Source: Monosiga brevicollis MX1
Taxonomy: Eukaryota; Opisthokonta; Choanoflagellata; Craspedida; Salpingoecidae
Reading direction: 5' to 3'
Assembly (NCBI RefSeq): GCF_000002865.3
Contig: NW_001865046.1
Coordinates: 1,121,131-1,162,547, forward strand
Length of the DNA stretch: 41,417 nucleotides
Shown here: positions 1 to 11,455 of the stretch, piece by piece
Position numbering within the stretch: the first letter of the stretch is position 1
Layout: each line of letters begins with the position of its first letter
Made by a program: the position numbers and the translations under genes
Notes under the pieces: model-generated
The model's input: the letters and a program-made list of their open reading frames with translations, nothing else
Told to the model about the DNA's origin: nothing
Databases searched by the model: none

Positions 1-11
1 GCACCGCCAGC

Positions 12-1917
12 ATGATTGACGACGCAGTCCGGAAGGAAGTCCAGGAGGAGACGCAGCGCCAAATGACCGGTCAGCAGCGCCGGGACCGCGCCCCTTCTTC
101 GTTCTGATCGATTTCTTCTTCTTCTTCTTCGTCTTCCATTCTTCTTCGATGCCTTGCCTCGCCAGCATGTGTTTTTCCCACCATCGTTGTTGTGGCCCTC
201 GCTTCCCTATCTCATCCCGCCTCCATTGTTTGGCCGGATCTTCTTTTTTTTTTTTTTCCTTGATCGTGCAGACTTTGGCAAGGACTTTATGTCTGCCTAC
301 AAGGGTCAATTGGTCGGCGAAGCGATTGAGAAGCACGAGGCCGGCGAGGAAGAGGGCCCCGCACTCGAGCTGCAGGAACGCCCCGAGTCGGAACCCCTGG
401 TGGATACCGAGCCCCTCAAGACGGCCACCTTTATCAAGCGCGGCGATGTTCGCAAGAACTGGAAGGAACGCTTCTTCGTGGTTCGCAAGGACCACAACAT
501 TGACTACTACGAGTCGGAGCAGGCCTTCAAGGACGGCAAAAAGCCCAAGGGCACCATCAACCTCTCGGGCTACGAGGTCGTGACGGATCCCAATGGTCGC
601 AAGATCAAGCAAAAGCAGGATCAGGCCAAAGAGTTTGGTGAGGAAATCGGTGACGTCGAGTACGACAAGTACGAGCCCCTGACCATGGAGTGCTTTCACG
701 ACTCGAAGCGCCGCTGGCTCTTCAAGTTTGAGACCCAGGATCAGTTTGATGAGTGGGCCATCACCTTTGCCGAGTGCTCCAAGCTCGTCAGCTCCCGCAC
801 CATGGAGGATGACCAGATGTACGAGGCCTTTCAAGAAGCCTACACTGCCCGCAAATCCCACACCTGGTACTACTACTGGAAAAATTACTCGGGCACTGAA
901 GCTGACATGCTCACCGACCTCCTCACCGACAACGCTCGTCGCCGCTTCCTGGAATCCACCATCCGCAACCTCACCGGCCCCATCAAGATGAAGAAGGTCG
1001 CCCTCGGTAAAATTGTTGCCTTCCTCCGGACAATCATTTCCGGCATTGTCAAGGCCCAATTCACGGCCCTCATTACAGCCCTCAACGCCGTCAAGGAGAC
1101 GGTCAAGAAGGGCCTCGAGACCGCCATTGGTCCGATCGTGGAACTCCGTGGCAAGCTCTGTGGTCAACTGGACGGCAGTGCTACCCCCATCATCAACCCC
1201 GTCGCCGAGAAGGTTCTCAGCCCCATGGCCACTGCTTTGGCTGGCTTCCTTTCCCCCACCCTCTACAGCGCCTACGTGGGCCCCAAGCCCGAGTTTGAGA
1301 AGGAGTGCAAGCGCTACTCGGAAAAGGTGGCCGATGGCTCCCCCCAAGACTCGGCCGACCAGAGCCTTCGCTGGAGCACCGAGTGCAGCTACTGGATGTA
1401 CCATGACGGCTTTGATTATTTGTACAAGATTGTCGACAAGTACTCGGACCTCAAGGGCATGCTGCCCGACGTCGTCCGCAGCAACGAGACCATGTCCAAC
1501 CTGATTGACTCGTACCTGGACTTGTACTCCTGGACCTGGAACGTGCGCTCCTCCATTCGCGCCCTCTACGACCGGGCCGCCTACACCTACACGCAGGCCA
1601 TCAACGAGGACCCAGCCACCGCCAACGAAAAGCACGATGCCGTTTTTGCCGCCACCTGGGCCAGCTTTGAGCACGATGCCAAGTTCTCCGTGGTTCAAAA
1701 CCTGGCTGACTTTGTGACCGGTCCTCTGTCCTTTGTTCTCAAGGACTCCATCCTTGAGAAGCTGACCCCCCTGCTCGAGCCCATCGACTCTCTCATTCCG
1801 GAAACCCTCCAGGAGATGATCAGTGGCACCCTCATCCTTGAAACTGTTCTTGATAACCATGTGGGCTCCATTGCCAGCGGTGCTGCCGAGGCTGCCTGGG
1901 ACAAGCGATCTGCATAA
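12..1917 (+). CDS. PH-domain protein with long amphipathic-helix region (5' end may lie outside window)
   Basis: The main exon 272..1917 follows a T-rich tract and a CAG acceptor. An upstream exon reads in frame from the window edge, with an ATG at 12, and joins at 69 in matching phase, giving about 567 residues. Because the frame is open to base 3, the true start may be further left. After an acidic N-terminus comes a pleckstrin-homology domain (about residues 65-180). It has a basic FIKRGDVRKNWKERFFVV strand pair, a charged insertion, and a closing helix with the typical Trp (DEWAITFAEC). PH domains usually bind phosphoinositides or proteins at membranes. The remaining 380 residues are mostly helical and amphipathic, with Pro breaks and no transmembrane segment or catalytic motif I can name. 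I do not recognise the family. The donor used here (CCG|GTCAGC) is weak, so the first exon is less certain than the rest. Confidence 0.8.
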
Positions 1918-2542
1918 TTAAACAAGCCTAACCGCCTCGCGCTCTTGCGCCGCCACCAACCCGCGTCTTGTTCTGTTCTTGCTTTTTTGACAGCGTCTGT
2001 GTTTTTGATCACCCGAGCCGGTGCAAATTGTTACTCCTCGCGTGCATTTTTGCATGGCGCAGGCGTGTGCCTTTTGTGCACCTTTTTAGCAACTCGTTTT
2101 TTGCGCAAAACCGATGTAAATTGAATGACCCTTCTCCTACTATCCTCACCCCCGCCCCCCTGCGCTGTGTCATATTATATCCGATCTCCACATTCAAAAC
2201 CCCCTATCCGCGTAACACCCAAAACACACACACACACACACAAAACATCAACACCAACAAAACGTCTTTGTGATGATGTTGATGGGTGATGATGCGAGCT
2301 TGGAGCCCTCGACGACATGGTATCGCACGCCCCGTAGTCCCTCTTGCTCCCTATCAGCAGGCCTTGCGCTGCTCTGCAATGCTGACTGACTCGTCATGGA
2401 ACTAACTTGTAACGTGTAAAGCTTTTCTTCGGGGGTTGCGTCTGACTGGTGTCTGGCTCGTGGGCTCCTTGCGTTGCGGACAACCCTTGGGGCTGCATTT
2501 TTTTTTCTTAACTTGGTCCCACTCACACGAACCAACAGCACA
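1918..2542. other. Intergenic, 3' UTR plus upstream region
   Basis: This 625-nt stretch separates two + strand genes. The first part is T-rich and looks like 3' untranslated sequence. A short (AC)n tract lies at about 2225-2242. No conserved reading frame or RNA gene was seen. Confidence 0.5.
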
Positions 2543-4183
2543 ATGGCAGCCGTCGCAAATCAATCTCTCAAAGGCAGGTTGACTCGGCAGCTTGACCTGG
2601 CTTGCATGCGCACACAGACCCTCACTTGATGGTCGGCGCGCCGACCCATAGGCTCTTGGGCGCTAGTCACGGGCGCTGGTCGTGGCATCGGCCGAGCGAT
2701 TGCCCTGGTGCTTGCCAGTGAAGGCATCAACGTACGTCAAGCCGCCGTTCTCAACGATAGCATTCCTCTGTGAGCCCACCATACAGACTCACCTGCCCTG
2801 CCCTGCGCGAGCAGGTTGGCCTGATGGCTCGCACTGAGTCGCAGCTCCAGTCCGTGGCCGAGGAGTGCCGCGCCAAAGGTAAGCTGCGCTGCCTTCGACT
2901 CGCTTGCGTGCCGATTCTCCGTGACAGCTTACCCGCGGTTGTCTGTTTCATGCACTGGACGTCTCAGGGGCTGCCAAAACCGCCGTTATCCCCTGCGACA
3001 TGAGCGACGGCCAAGCCGTGCAGTCTACAGTTGAAAAGTTTACCGGAGAGCATGGCTTCCCCAAAGTACGACGCCTCTGAAATCTCGCTTCACACTGATG
3101 CACACTCACGCAAATCCGCATACGGCTGCACCCTCGAACCCTGGGCAGGTATTGGTCAACTGCGCTGGCATGATGGCCAAGGGTCACGCCAAGGAAGGCG
3201 ATCCTGACGAGTGGGACAAGATGATGGCCATCAACGTCTCGTCAGTGCGCCTCGCCCTGTGACTTGCACACCAGCCCTTCCCCTACCCTCAATCTCATCG
3301 TTTTTCTTTCTTCCAAACCTTGCAGGGCACCCATGCGTCTGACGCGCTACCTGAGCCCTGAGATGGCCAAGAGCGGTGGCGGCTGCATTATCAACATTGG
3401 CAGGTGTGTCCCCGCTCGTCGGCCCACTTGGCGTGTATTTCAACTGGCCCTTGCAAGAAGCTCAAGCCACGCTGTTGCTGACCCCCTCTGCCTCCATCCT
3501 GGGCTGAACTGTTTTTGCAGCGTTGCCGCTGTGGAACCCATGCAGAGCTCGGGGGCCTACGCTGCCTCCAAGCATGCCTTGCGCGGTACAAACCCGCCCC
3601 CGACTTTATTTTTGTGATGCGGAAATCTTTGACGGGTATCATCATGCCTCACTCGACGACTAATGCTTTTGCCGTCACAGGCTGGAGTTTGAGCTGCTAC
3701 CAGGCCCTTCGCCACGATAACATCAAGGTTGTGCTCATCAACCCGGCCTTTGTCAACACGGAGCTCGTGGCTAGCGTCCAAGGCGTCATCAAAGGTGTGA
3801 GGCAACAGACTGCCACCGTTGCACTCATTTTGAGCTGTTTTTTCTTTTTTTTTCTTTTAGTCAGATGGGCATGGGTCTTGCGGTGAGCCTGGGTCTTTCC
3901 TCATGTGATATCGATGCCCTCACTTAGAAAATATGCTCCAGCCCGAGGACATTGCCGAAGCCACGATGCTGGCCTTGAAAACTTCGTACGTCGGGATTTT
4001 ACGAATCTTCTCGCGTTTGTTGTGGTTTTCCCTTTTTTGCCTCAGAGGGTCGCGCTGGTCTATTTGAATGAGCCTCAAGCTATGAGCAATGCAAGCTGAC
4101 GCCATATTGGTTCTTTTCTCTGCATTAGGTCTGCCTGTGTGCCCACCGAAATTACGCTCCGCCTCACCTTGGCTGCTGCCTAA
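2543..4183 (+). CDS. Short-chain dehydrogenase/reductase (classical SDR), 250 aa, 11 exons
   Basis: This is an NAD(P)(H)-dependent oxidoreductase of the classical SDR family; its substrate cannot be told from sequence. Exons: 2543..2573, 2652..2731, 2815..2878, 2968..3065, 3149..3240, 3326..3403, 3521..3585, 3681..3794, 3865..3882, 3928..3985, 4129..4183. All phases close to 250 aa, the normal SDR length. The Rossmann cofactor motif TGAGRGIG follows the start. NCAG replaces the common NNAG, the catalytic Ser region is INIGSVAAVE, and the Tyr/Lys pair is YAASK. The family's Pro-x-x-x-x-T after the sheet is seen as NPAFVNTEL. No signal peptide or membrane segment is evident, so it is probably soluble. 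Intron 1 closes only with a GC donor (AAAG|GCAGGT), and exon 9 is an 18-nt microexon. No targeting signal marks it as peroxisomal or mitochondrial. Confidence 0.92.
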
Positions 4184-4484
4184 ATCGGGATGCCCCCTCG
4201 AATTCCCTACGTGCAATTGACCCAACACTCCATCCCAACAAGTCATTTTGCTCAAGCCTGTTTGATGGAAGCCTCTCCATGATAAAAGCCTCTCCATGCA
4301 GTCTGCACACCAACAGCCCAAGCATAGCTCCTCGCCACCACCAGATACATCAAATACATGCGAACACAAACCGAACGATTCTCATCAAGAAAAAGTCCAA
4401 AGAAAAAAAAATTTATGGAAAATGTCAGTCAGTTGTAACAGTCCACACACACACACACACACACTGCGAGCACGCACGGCTGTC
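4184..4484. other. Intergenic between SDR and MRNIP, with (CA)n tract
   Basis: This 301-nt spacer is A-rich in its second half. A (CA)n run of about 22 nt (4443-4464) ends 20 nt before the MRNIP start codon. No gene was seen. Confidence 0.5.
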
Positions 4485-5594
4485 ATGGGGCAGGTGTTCC
4501 TCGTGGTCAGCTGCTTTGCCTGCGGTCAGTTTATGGTGCGCCAAGAGGTCAAGGTAGGCACGAACGCCATGCTGTAGGGCTAGTCCATGGTGGAGACGTG
4601 TCTTGCCGGTTGACGCTGATGCATGCATGCCATGGGTTAGGCCAAACGCTGGACATGCCCGATTTGCAATGAAAAGCAGTCCTTTCGAAAAATCTTTTTC
4701 CGAGGCACCAGTCGTGAATGCCGGAGTGTGTCGCAAGAATGGAACATGCGCCGGGCCATGGCTGATGCCGTGCGCTCAGATGTCAGTGACACTGATTGGC
4801 CAGGTGACGCCCTGGACGAATCTGCACGCATACAGCAGCCCGCAGATACAGGCCCCCGGATCGATTGGGGTCAGTTCGCAGAGACAGCCGAGGGCGTACC
4901 TCTACCAGCCGTCCGCCAACAGTTCGGCAACGACCGCCCCGACCATGCAGAAAGCGACGATGAGGTAGCACTTGACTTGACCTCCGTTGGCGCTTCCGTG
5001 CGTCAGCGAAAGGGCAAGTCGGGACCTCGCAAGCCAAGTCAGAAGCGCGATGCTGAAGCTAGAAATCCAATCGCTGAAGTCCTCGATCATGAGGCGCGCC
5101 GCTTCCCGAGGCCAGCCCAGCAACCACGCCTGCAGTATGCCATCAAAGATGGCGAACACACGCCTGTTCATTGCTCTCGCCCGAAACCCAGACTAGATAC
5201 AACACACGCATCCCGGCCAACCCAGTCCGTCACACACAGCCGCAACGGTGCCGAATCTCCTCCCGCGTCGACGGCCACGACATCCAAGCCAATGTCCATC
5301 GCCGCAGCACTGGTGCTCAAGCGCTCCCAACCCGCTGCGCCCACAACCGAACCGGTTATCCAAACATCGAAAGCGCCCCCGCACAAGAGCCCAGCCCTGG
5401 CGCCAGCCAAAAAAACTATGCCTATCCACTCGATGCCAACACCCACAGCGTGTCCCGCACCGACAGCAACCGCGATTAAGGTCTCACGCCCTGACCAGTT
5501 TGAAGCCCAACCCCAGCCTCCTGCACCAGCAGCCGTCTCGTGGTCGAGTTTCGCCTTCCAACGCGACAGCAGCTCAGACGACGACGAGTATTGA
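4485..5594 (+). CDS. MRNIP: MRNIP homologue (MRN-complex-interacting protein), 340 aa, 2 exons
   Basis: Exons 4485..4553 and 4641..5594 join in phase 0. The N-terminal 60 residues carry the family's zinc-binding pattern: CFAC in the first exon, then CPIC in the second, followed by NEKQSFRKIFFRG. This matches the human MRNIP arrangement (CCSC, VKWTCKACGEKQSF). Human MRNIP binds the MRE11-RAD50-NBS1 complex and supports ATM signalling and replication-fork protection in the nucleus. The middle is long, Pro/Ser/Thr-rich and probably disordered, as in the family. The protein ends in an aromatic-acidic tail (WSSFAF, then DSSSDDDEY), resembling the acidic C-terminus of the human protein. Start choice: the ATG directly precedes the first zinc half-site, which sits close to the N-terminus in the family. 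Function is inferred from family membership; conservation outside the zinc finger is low. Confidence 0.88.
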
Positions 5595-5927
5595 CATGTG
5601 ACGAAGAGGCCCTAGTGTGTGTGTGTGTGTGTGTGTGTGCATCCTCCTGAGCTGAGCTCAGCCCCCAGAGTCCCGAATTGAATCATCAAAAACAAACAAC
5701 TTACGCCCTTGTCCACGTATGAATGCAATTTGTTGCGGAACACAAATGTGAACCTGTGATACCACACAAAAGTCAACTCTTCATGTTCTCAGGACCAAGT
5801 CATCCGACAAAAGACGCCGCGTGCACACAGCGTGCATCTTGGGGACCCTGCCTGTTGTTCAACCAAGCCCGGGTGGCTGGGAGTGCGCCACTTTTAAAAA
5901 TGCATCGCCTTGGCGAGCCATGTGCGT
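5595..5927. other. Convergent intergenic spacer (MRNIP / mitofusin) with (TG)n
   Basis: The two flanking genes end here facing each other, so both 3' UTRs must share this 333-nt stretch. A (TG)n run lies at about 5614-5639. No gene was seen. Confidence 0.5.
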
Positions 5928-8900
5928 CTACGCCGAGGGCGGGGGCGAAAAAAAGTTGTTGGCGATGCGGTCCAGTTGTGACACGTGCTCCGTCGAGTGG
6001 GCGATGAGCTGTCGTGCGTCGCGAAGCTGTGTCTCAATGGCGTGCTGTTCCTGTTGCATCGCGGCAATGTCCACCTCCAGATCTGATTTGACCTGATCCA
6101 CCTGCTCCTTCAACAGGGACCGATCTTCGTCCAGACGTGAGCGCATGTACTTGGCATTCGCCCGCGTATTCTCACGCGCCTGACTGTAGAGTTGCGCCAC
6201 GGCATGGTCTTGAAACTGCTCCTTAAACTTGCGTTCCTAAAAAGATTCAAGGAGATATTGCACGAGACGGGAACCAACCGTGGTCATTGAGGGCAAAAAC
6301 CGGGAAACTTCCCTTAATTAAATAAAAAAATAAAATAAAAATAAAAAACGACAGGAAGCTAATTGGTGTTTTGCTAGTTACAGCAGACCTGCGCCGCGAC
6401 AAACCTGAGCTGACGGCGTGTAGGATAGGCGCTCATAGGCGTAGGCGCACGCCACGGAAACACCAGCCCCAAGAACCAGATATTGCACCCACTTGTGCCG
6501 AAGCATACGATACGCTGAAGGCACAGAGGCCGCAACCACGAGCGTGTAGGGGGTGTTGGAAGCAATGTCCCACCCTGCACGGCCCACGTCCAGCATCATG
6601 CTGGTCGTTCGACGGGCCATGGCACCCATTTCCGGCTCTTGCACTGAAGCTGCCGCAGCCACGTTTGGGCTACTGGTCGATGAGGACGATGATCCGCCTG
6701 GCTCGCTGGCGTGTCGGCGTTGCACGTCATGGACGGCTGAGGTCACGCGCTTTGTCAAGTCCGTTGCCACGTGTTCAAGGGTCAGACGAGCGGGGTCAGG
6801 AAGCAGCTGCGGAGCAAGACGGCCCCAGGACAGGGAGAATTCAAATTGAAGCTGCTCATGGAACGTGTCCGTCAGACCACGGCAGTCAAGACCCAAGTTG
6901 GCTTCGTAACGACGACCCGTTACCACGGTTGCTGGCAGTGCGTGGCGTCCCGAGAGGAGTTGCTGCGTCAGCTCCACCAGCTGTCGACGAGCAGCGCGAT
7001 ACCGCTCTTCAATCTCGCGCCCACATGAGGCCGTGAGCCCTTGTTGCAGGTTGTCCTCCACATGTGTGGTGAGGGCCTGCTTGTAAGCCGACAGCTGGTT
7101 GGCATCAAACTCAACGTTTACAAAACTGGACAAGATCCTAAATGATCAAAGTCAATGCAAGCGAGGAAAGAAAAGACATACAAAGGAAAGCAATGGAATG
7201 AGTGATGACAGCAATGGCTTGAGCGTGAATGCTTTCTTCGTCGCCGTAGACTACCAGCGGAGGTGGTCTGCACGAGGGCGGGTGCACCAGGCACAGACAT
7301 GGACACAGCGCAAGCACGTACTCGGGGAGCTGCAAGACAACTTGTGCCTGCATTTGATCCAACAGTTCAGTGTACATGGCCTCGGGTACATCCTGAATAA
7401 TCTTGTCGCACTGATCCATGAGCTTGGCCTCACTGACCATGATCACGCAAGCAACAGCAGCACAACAGAGTGGAAAAAGCACGTGAGCGGACCAGCCCCA
7501 TACGCTGAACACAAAAAAAAATCCTCATGGATTTGCGATCTTGTGCAAGCTGTCTTACCGGCGGTTCAAGTCCTGCAAGAGACGGGTGTTGGCATGAAGT
7601 CGCTCAGCCACGCGGGCAGCTTCGTCGGTGAGGTGTTGGATCAGATCGCGCAGCCCCGTGGTCAAGACCGAAGCCATGCGTCGACCCTCGTCGATGTGCC
7701 GAGAAAAACGGGTGGCAATGGCATGGGACGTGATCACGGCTTCAAATTTATCCTCAAATGCAGCAAACTCCCTGCAAGGCGTTTTGAACATTGAGCCAAA
7801 GGCCATGAGCTGTTAGGTCACGCACGTGTAGTAGCGCCACACCCAATAAAAACGCTTGCAGATATGTCACAAGGCGCACCTAGCGCGAGATTGATGCGTG
7901 TTGAGGCCGGGTACCACCGCACTAGATGGGTCAGTGTACGCTAAAAGATTGAGCAAAACGCTCTCGTGAGGGTTGTTGTGCAATAAACTCGGCCAAACGT
8001 GCAGGGACGAGGAGGTTGCGGTGTAACACGTACAGGTTGTGCGGCTGTCTGAACCAGCGCGGCTCTTGAGCACCTCTTTGCTAGAAACGAAGAACACGCG
8101 TGACGAGAGTTCTGCCTCGCTACAGATACCGAGATCTCGCACGAGCAGATCCCGGGCTTTTGACATGTGCTGGGCCCGAACGCCCGTGACATCAGCCTGC
8201 CCAAGCAAAGAGGCAGATACGAAGCTGAGCATGAACACGGGCGACATGGAAGCATTTCCAAAGAGCATGCTTGAAATAGTTGCAGAAGGAGTGGCCAAGT
8301 GCGTGGGACAAACCTCGTCCTCGTCCAGGTTGTCCCACTGGTTGAAAATCACAAAGACGTTGGGTTTGGCCACGGTTTTGCTGTTCCAAAAGTGAACCAG
8401 AAGATGCGTGAATGCTGCGGGAGTGGTGATGCACAACGGCCCAAGAGGCCAGAGAGCAAGTGGGCGGTGGTGGCTAGACGACGCACCAGACTGAGTGAAA
8501 GAAGCCAGACTCTGCACCGCTGAGAGTGCTGACGGCGTTGACCACCAGAACAAAAACGTCTGTATGTGGAGGCGTGGGAGCGAAAGAGCCCGGCGTGAGC
8601 ACAGCAATGATAAACTGGCAGCCAGGGAATTATCCCCAATAGACTGACCGGCATCGCGAGTTGTCTCATCGATCCAAGCATCGAAATCGCTATCGTAGTC
8701 TAGGCCTGGCGAGTCGAGGATGACCACATCATCGCGCAGCAGGTGGCACTGATCACGTGGCCAGTGAATTTCGACGGATTGGCCCGGCGGAAGGACGTGC
8801 TCTTGTTGCAGGGCATCGGTGAGACTCTGGACGTCCTTCAGATCGCGCGGGGTCGGATCACCGGGCAGCTGCATGTAAGCTTTAGATTGGTCGCTGCCTT

Positions 8901-9871
8901 GCAAGCTACGCAGCAGCAAAGCATCAGAATTTGCCCATCAGAGAACAGACCCAAGCCAGTCAGCCGACACAAGTGCAAAACACAGGATTGAGCAGGATGA
9001 TGTTCGGAGGCTAGGCAGGCCGGCCACGGGCACAAAGCTGGGCGTACGTCACAAAACAATTGGTCGTGTGGCCTGGGCCCGCCGGCAGCACCCTAGTGTG
9101 CAGCATGGCATTGATGGTTGTGCTTTTGCCGTTGCTAGTGCGTCCCACAAAGACGACCTGTCGAGATGGAATGCGAATTGCGCGCGTGGCCCACGATGAG
9201 AAGGAGCAGCGGCAGCGAGACAGCAGAAAGACATTTGAATGGGCATGGCACTACCCACCTTCATGGACTCGCGGGTTACGCTGCGGATCATTTGCTGGCA
9301 GCGATTGACAAACTCGCCGGTGGAAGCGCGCAGCGCCTCAACCATGCTCTGTAGAAACGGGCGGGCGGACATGAATGGAGCCCGATAAGCTGGAACGCAT
9401 GGTGTGTGCGTGTGCCTCTCTGTGTGTGCCTGTCTGTGAAAGCAAACTCACCTGACGGCCATCAGCCGTTTCGCTGGACCAAACCCAAGTCTGCTCGCAA
9501 AACTTTTTGGCTGACTGAAACGAGGTTCTGCAAAGGTGAAGATGGCAAGTCAGCGCCGCCCAGTCGATTCAGGTCACATGCACACCCAGTGGGTCCGGGC
9601 ACGAGGATCAAACAGGCGAGGGGGGTGCATACTCGAGTTGGCCCATGACATCACAGATTTCTTGCTTGGCGGCCACGAAGCGCTGCCGGGATGGGTGAGC
9701 AATTGAGATGAGCAAGCGTGGTCAGCCATGAGGTGCGTCTGAAACGAGTGGACTGTCCAAAGATACAAGGTGGCAGCGCACCTGCAAGCCCTGCGCAGCA
9801 GACGGCTCATCGACGGCCTTCTCGGCCACGATGCCGTTGGCGTTGGGATTCGTTGCAGGCTCGGTGGCCAT
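5928..9871 (-). CDS. MFN: Mitofusin / Fzo-type outer-mitochondrial-membrane fusion GTPase, 800 aa, 14 exons
   Basis: Exons in transcript order: 9782..9871, 9633..9682, 9452..9527, 9259..9348, 9048..9157, 8649..8905, 8487..8559, 8314..8380, 8034..8196, 7880..7940, 7559..7771, 7322..7432, 6405..7137, 5928..6236. All phases close to 800 aa (human mitofusins about 740-757). A dynamin-type GTPase domain carries G1 GRTSNGKS (107-114), G2 HTTN (about 132-135), G3 DSPG (203-206) and G4 NQWD (262-265). A helical heptad region follows. A hydrophobic stretch (about 648-690) fits a membrane hairpin in the outer mitochondrial membrane. The C-terminal exon starts [12 protein letters not shown] and forms the HR2 coiled coil. 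Mitofusins tether and fuse mitochondria by GTP hydrolysis. The N-terminus ([17 protein letters not shown]) aligns with the animal HFVTAKKKINGIFEQLG helix. Intron 13 contains an AT-rich block near 6310-6350. Confidence 0.95.
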
Positions 9872-11455
9872 CTTTCTGATGAGCTGCAGGTGCTGCAAGC
9901 AGGCGCGTGTGAGCCCATTCCAGGCGGGATGTCATGGACGAGTAGCGACCCACCGAAGTTTGCCTCTCACCGACAAGACGCGCCAGTGCACACGACGTGC
10001 CCCAAGCACACACCAGACTGGAGAAGATAAGGCAAGGGACGAGTGTTCCCGAGACAGCCGGCAAGGGCTCGCAAAGACTGTCACGCGGCAGCGGTCGGCT
10101 GCCCGGGAGCAGCTAGAGAACGGGTGTCAGCCGAGTGGCAACGGTAGAGAATGAGCGGCTTTGCGTTGTAAGACCGAGTTTCTTCAAGGCTTAAGTAGTG
10201 TAGATTCAGAGATGGAGCTTGATGTAGAGGGAGAATCAGAGAAGGAGCCTGTCAATGTTTGAACCACGACACGATGCAAGAATCAGCCAAGGCGCTGCAG
10301 TGCGCAATTTCATCTGACAAACACTTTTTTGGGACAGCTGTTTGCAACAGATGTGATTGTCCCAGAGTTTATTTTTCGGTTTTTTTCGATGTTTTCGAGG
10401 TATTTGTGCATGAGGGAAGCAGGTAAACAGGTACATCCGGATGTACTCTTGCCGGTTCATCTGGAAATGACTGGCAGGAGAGCTCAATGAAGGAACAGAC
10501 ACAAGGCTTCCAAACTTTCAACCAAGGAAAAAAACAGCGAGACCCCTCGCAAAAAGAAAAATCTTGTCATTTGCTCAGGGCAACATGGAGTACGGCCCGG
10601 CGTAGATTTGAAGTCAAAGCAATTGACACGGATGTCAATCGTGAATCTGCTCAACTTATGGAGAGGAAGGAGCGGAGAAGAAATGGAGAAGAAAGATGCC
10701 CCGAGCCAGCAAACGCCGCTGCACCACCGTACCGCCACAAGAATTCTGATGGCTCCAACGTCTATTCTAAAAACCGCACCCCCATCTTGTACTTCCCAAG
10801 TCGGGTCCGTGCATGCATGCAGTAGTAACTGGCTGCTGCGGACACGGGCGGGATAGACCGGCAACCAGGGCACGGAACTATGTGTCACCGACCGCTTGCT
10901 TTTGCTTTTTTGCTGTGGTAGTGGCAAGAGGGGTCCCCGTGACACGCCAATGTACCATGCACAAACACGATGGAATCAAGAATTCGGGTGCACCTGGTGC
11001 TCCTCTTGCTCTCGTTGCCACCAGAGCGTCACAGCAACGCTCGCTTTTGCCGCGAGGTGGCCTCAACCGTATTTTATCGCGTTGCTGGTACTGCCAAACT
11101 CCTGCTCGGCCTTGTCGCTTTTCTCCCTCTCCCCTCGCGCGCCGCTGCCATCACATTTGAGTTTTTCCGGCGGCCGATCCAAACCTGGGTTTCCCCGAGG
11201 TCCAGGCGGTTTTGCTCAACCATCACGCCAAGACCATTGGCTTTCTGATAAACCTCCCAAAGTTGCCGACAGTATCGCTTCTGGCAGTTTGGCGCCCATC
11301 ACCCTCGGTCAGCTCTTTGACCCATTTCAGCGCCCTTGAACTCGGGCGGCCAAGCCTCTGGCTCATCCGGCCTAGACCCTTAATCAGGCTCTCGGCGCTG
11401 TGATTGTCAACAACTCTGGCACCTTCTGAACCCGAGTCGTCTGATCTCTGACAGC
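9872..11455. other. Divergent intergenic region between mitofusin and vWA gene
   Basis: This 1.6-kb stretch separates divergent genes and should hold both promoters. I find no conserved domain in any frame. A short frame at 10970..11248 begins with a hydrophobic, signal-peptide-like N-terminus (VHLVLLLLSL) but then loses any recognisable character. Frames between 11100 and 11400 switch without good splice signals. It could hold an unrecognised small gene, a decayed copy of something, or nothing. Confidence 0.35.

Noticed and set aside
154-271. Extension of the PH-protein frame upstream of 272 with many Phe and Pro
   Set aside because: This is translation of a T-rich intron ending in a CAG acceptor. 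The upstream exon 12..69 joins in the correct phase instead.
10484-10945. 153-codon open frame on the - strand in the mitofusin/vWA gap
   Set aside because: It has composition like non-coding GC-rich sequence, no recognisable domain, and no support from flanking splice sites.
11100-11410. Possible decayed gene fragments in several frames
   Set aside because: Frames switch without usable splice borders and no domain was recognised. It is left as unassigned intergenic sequence.
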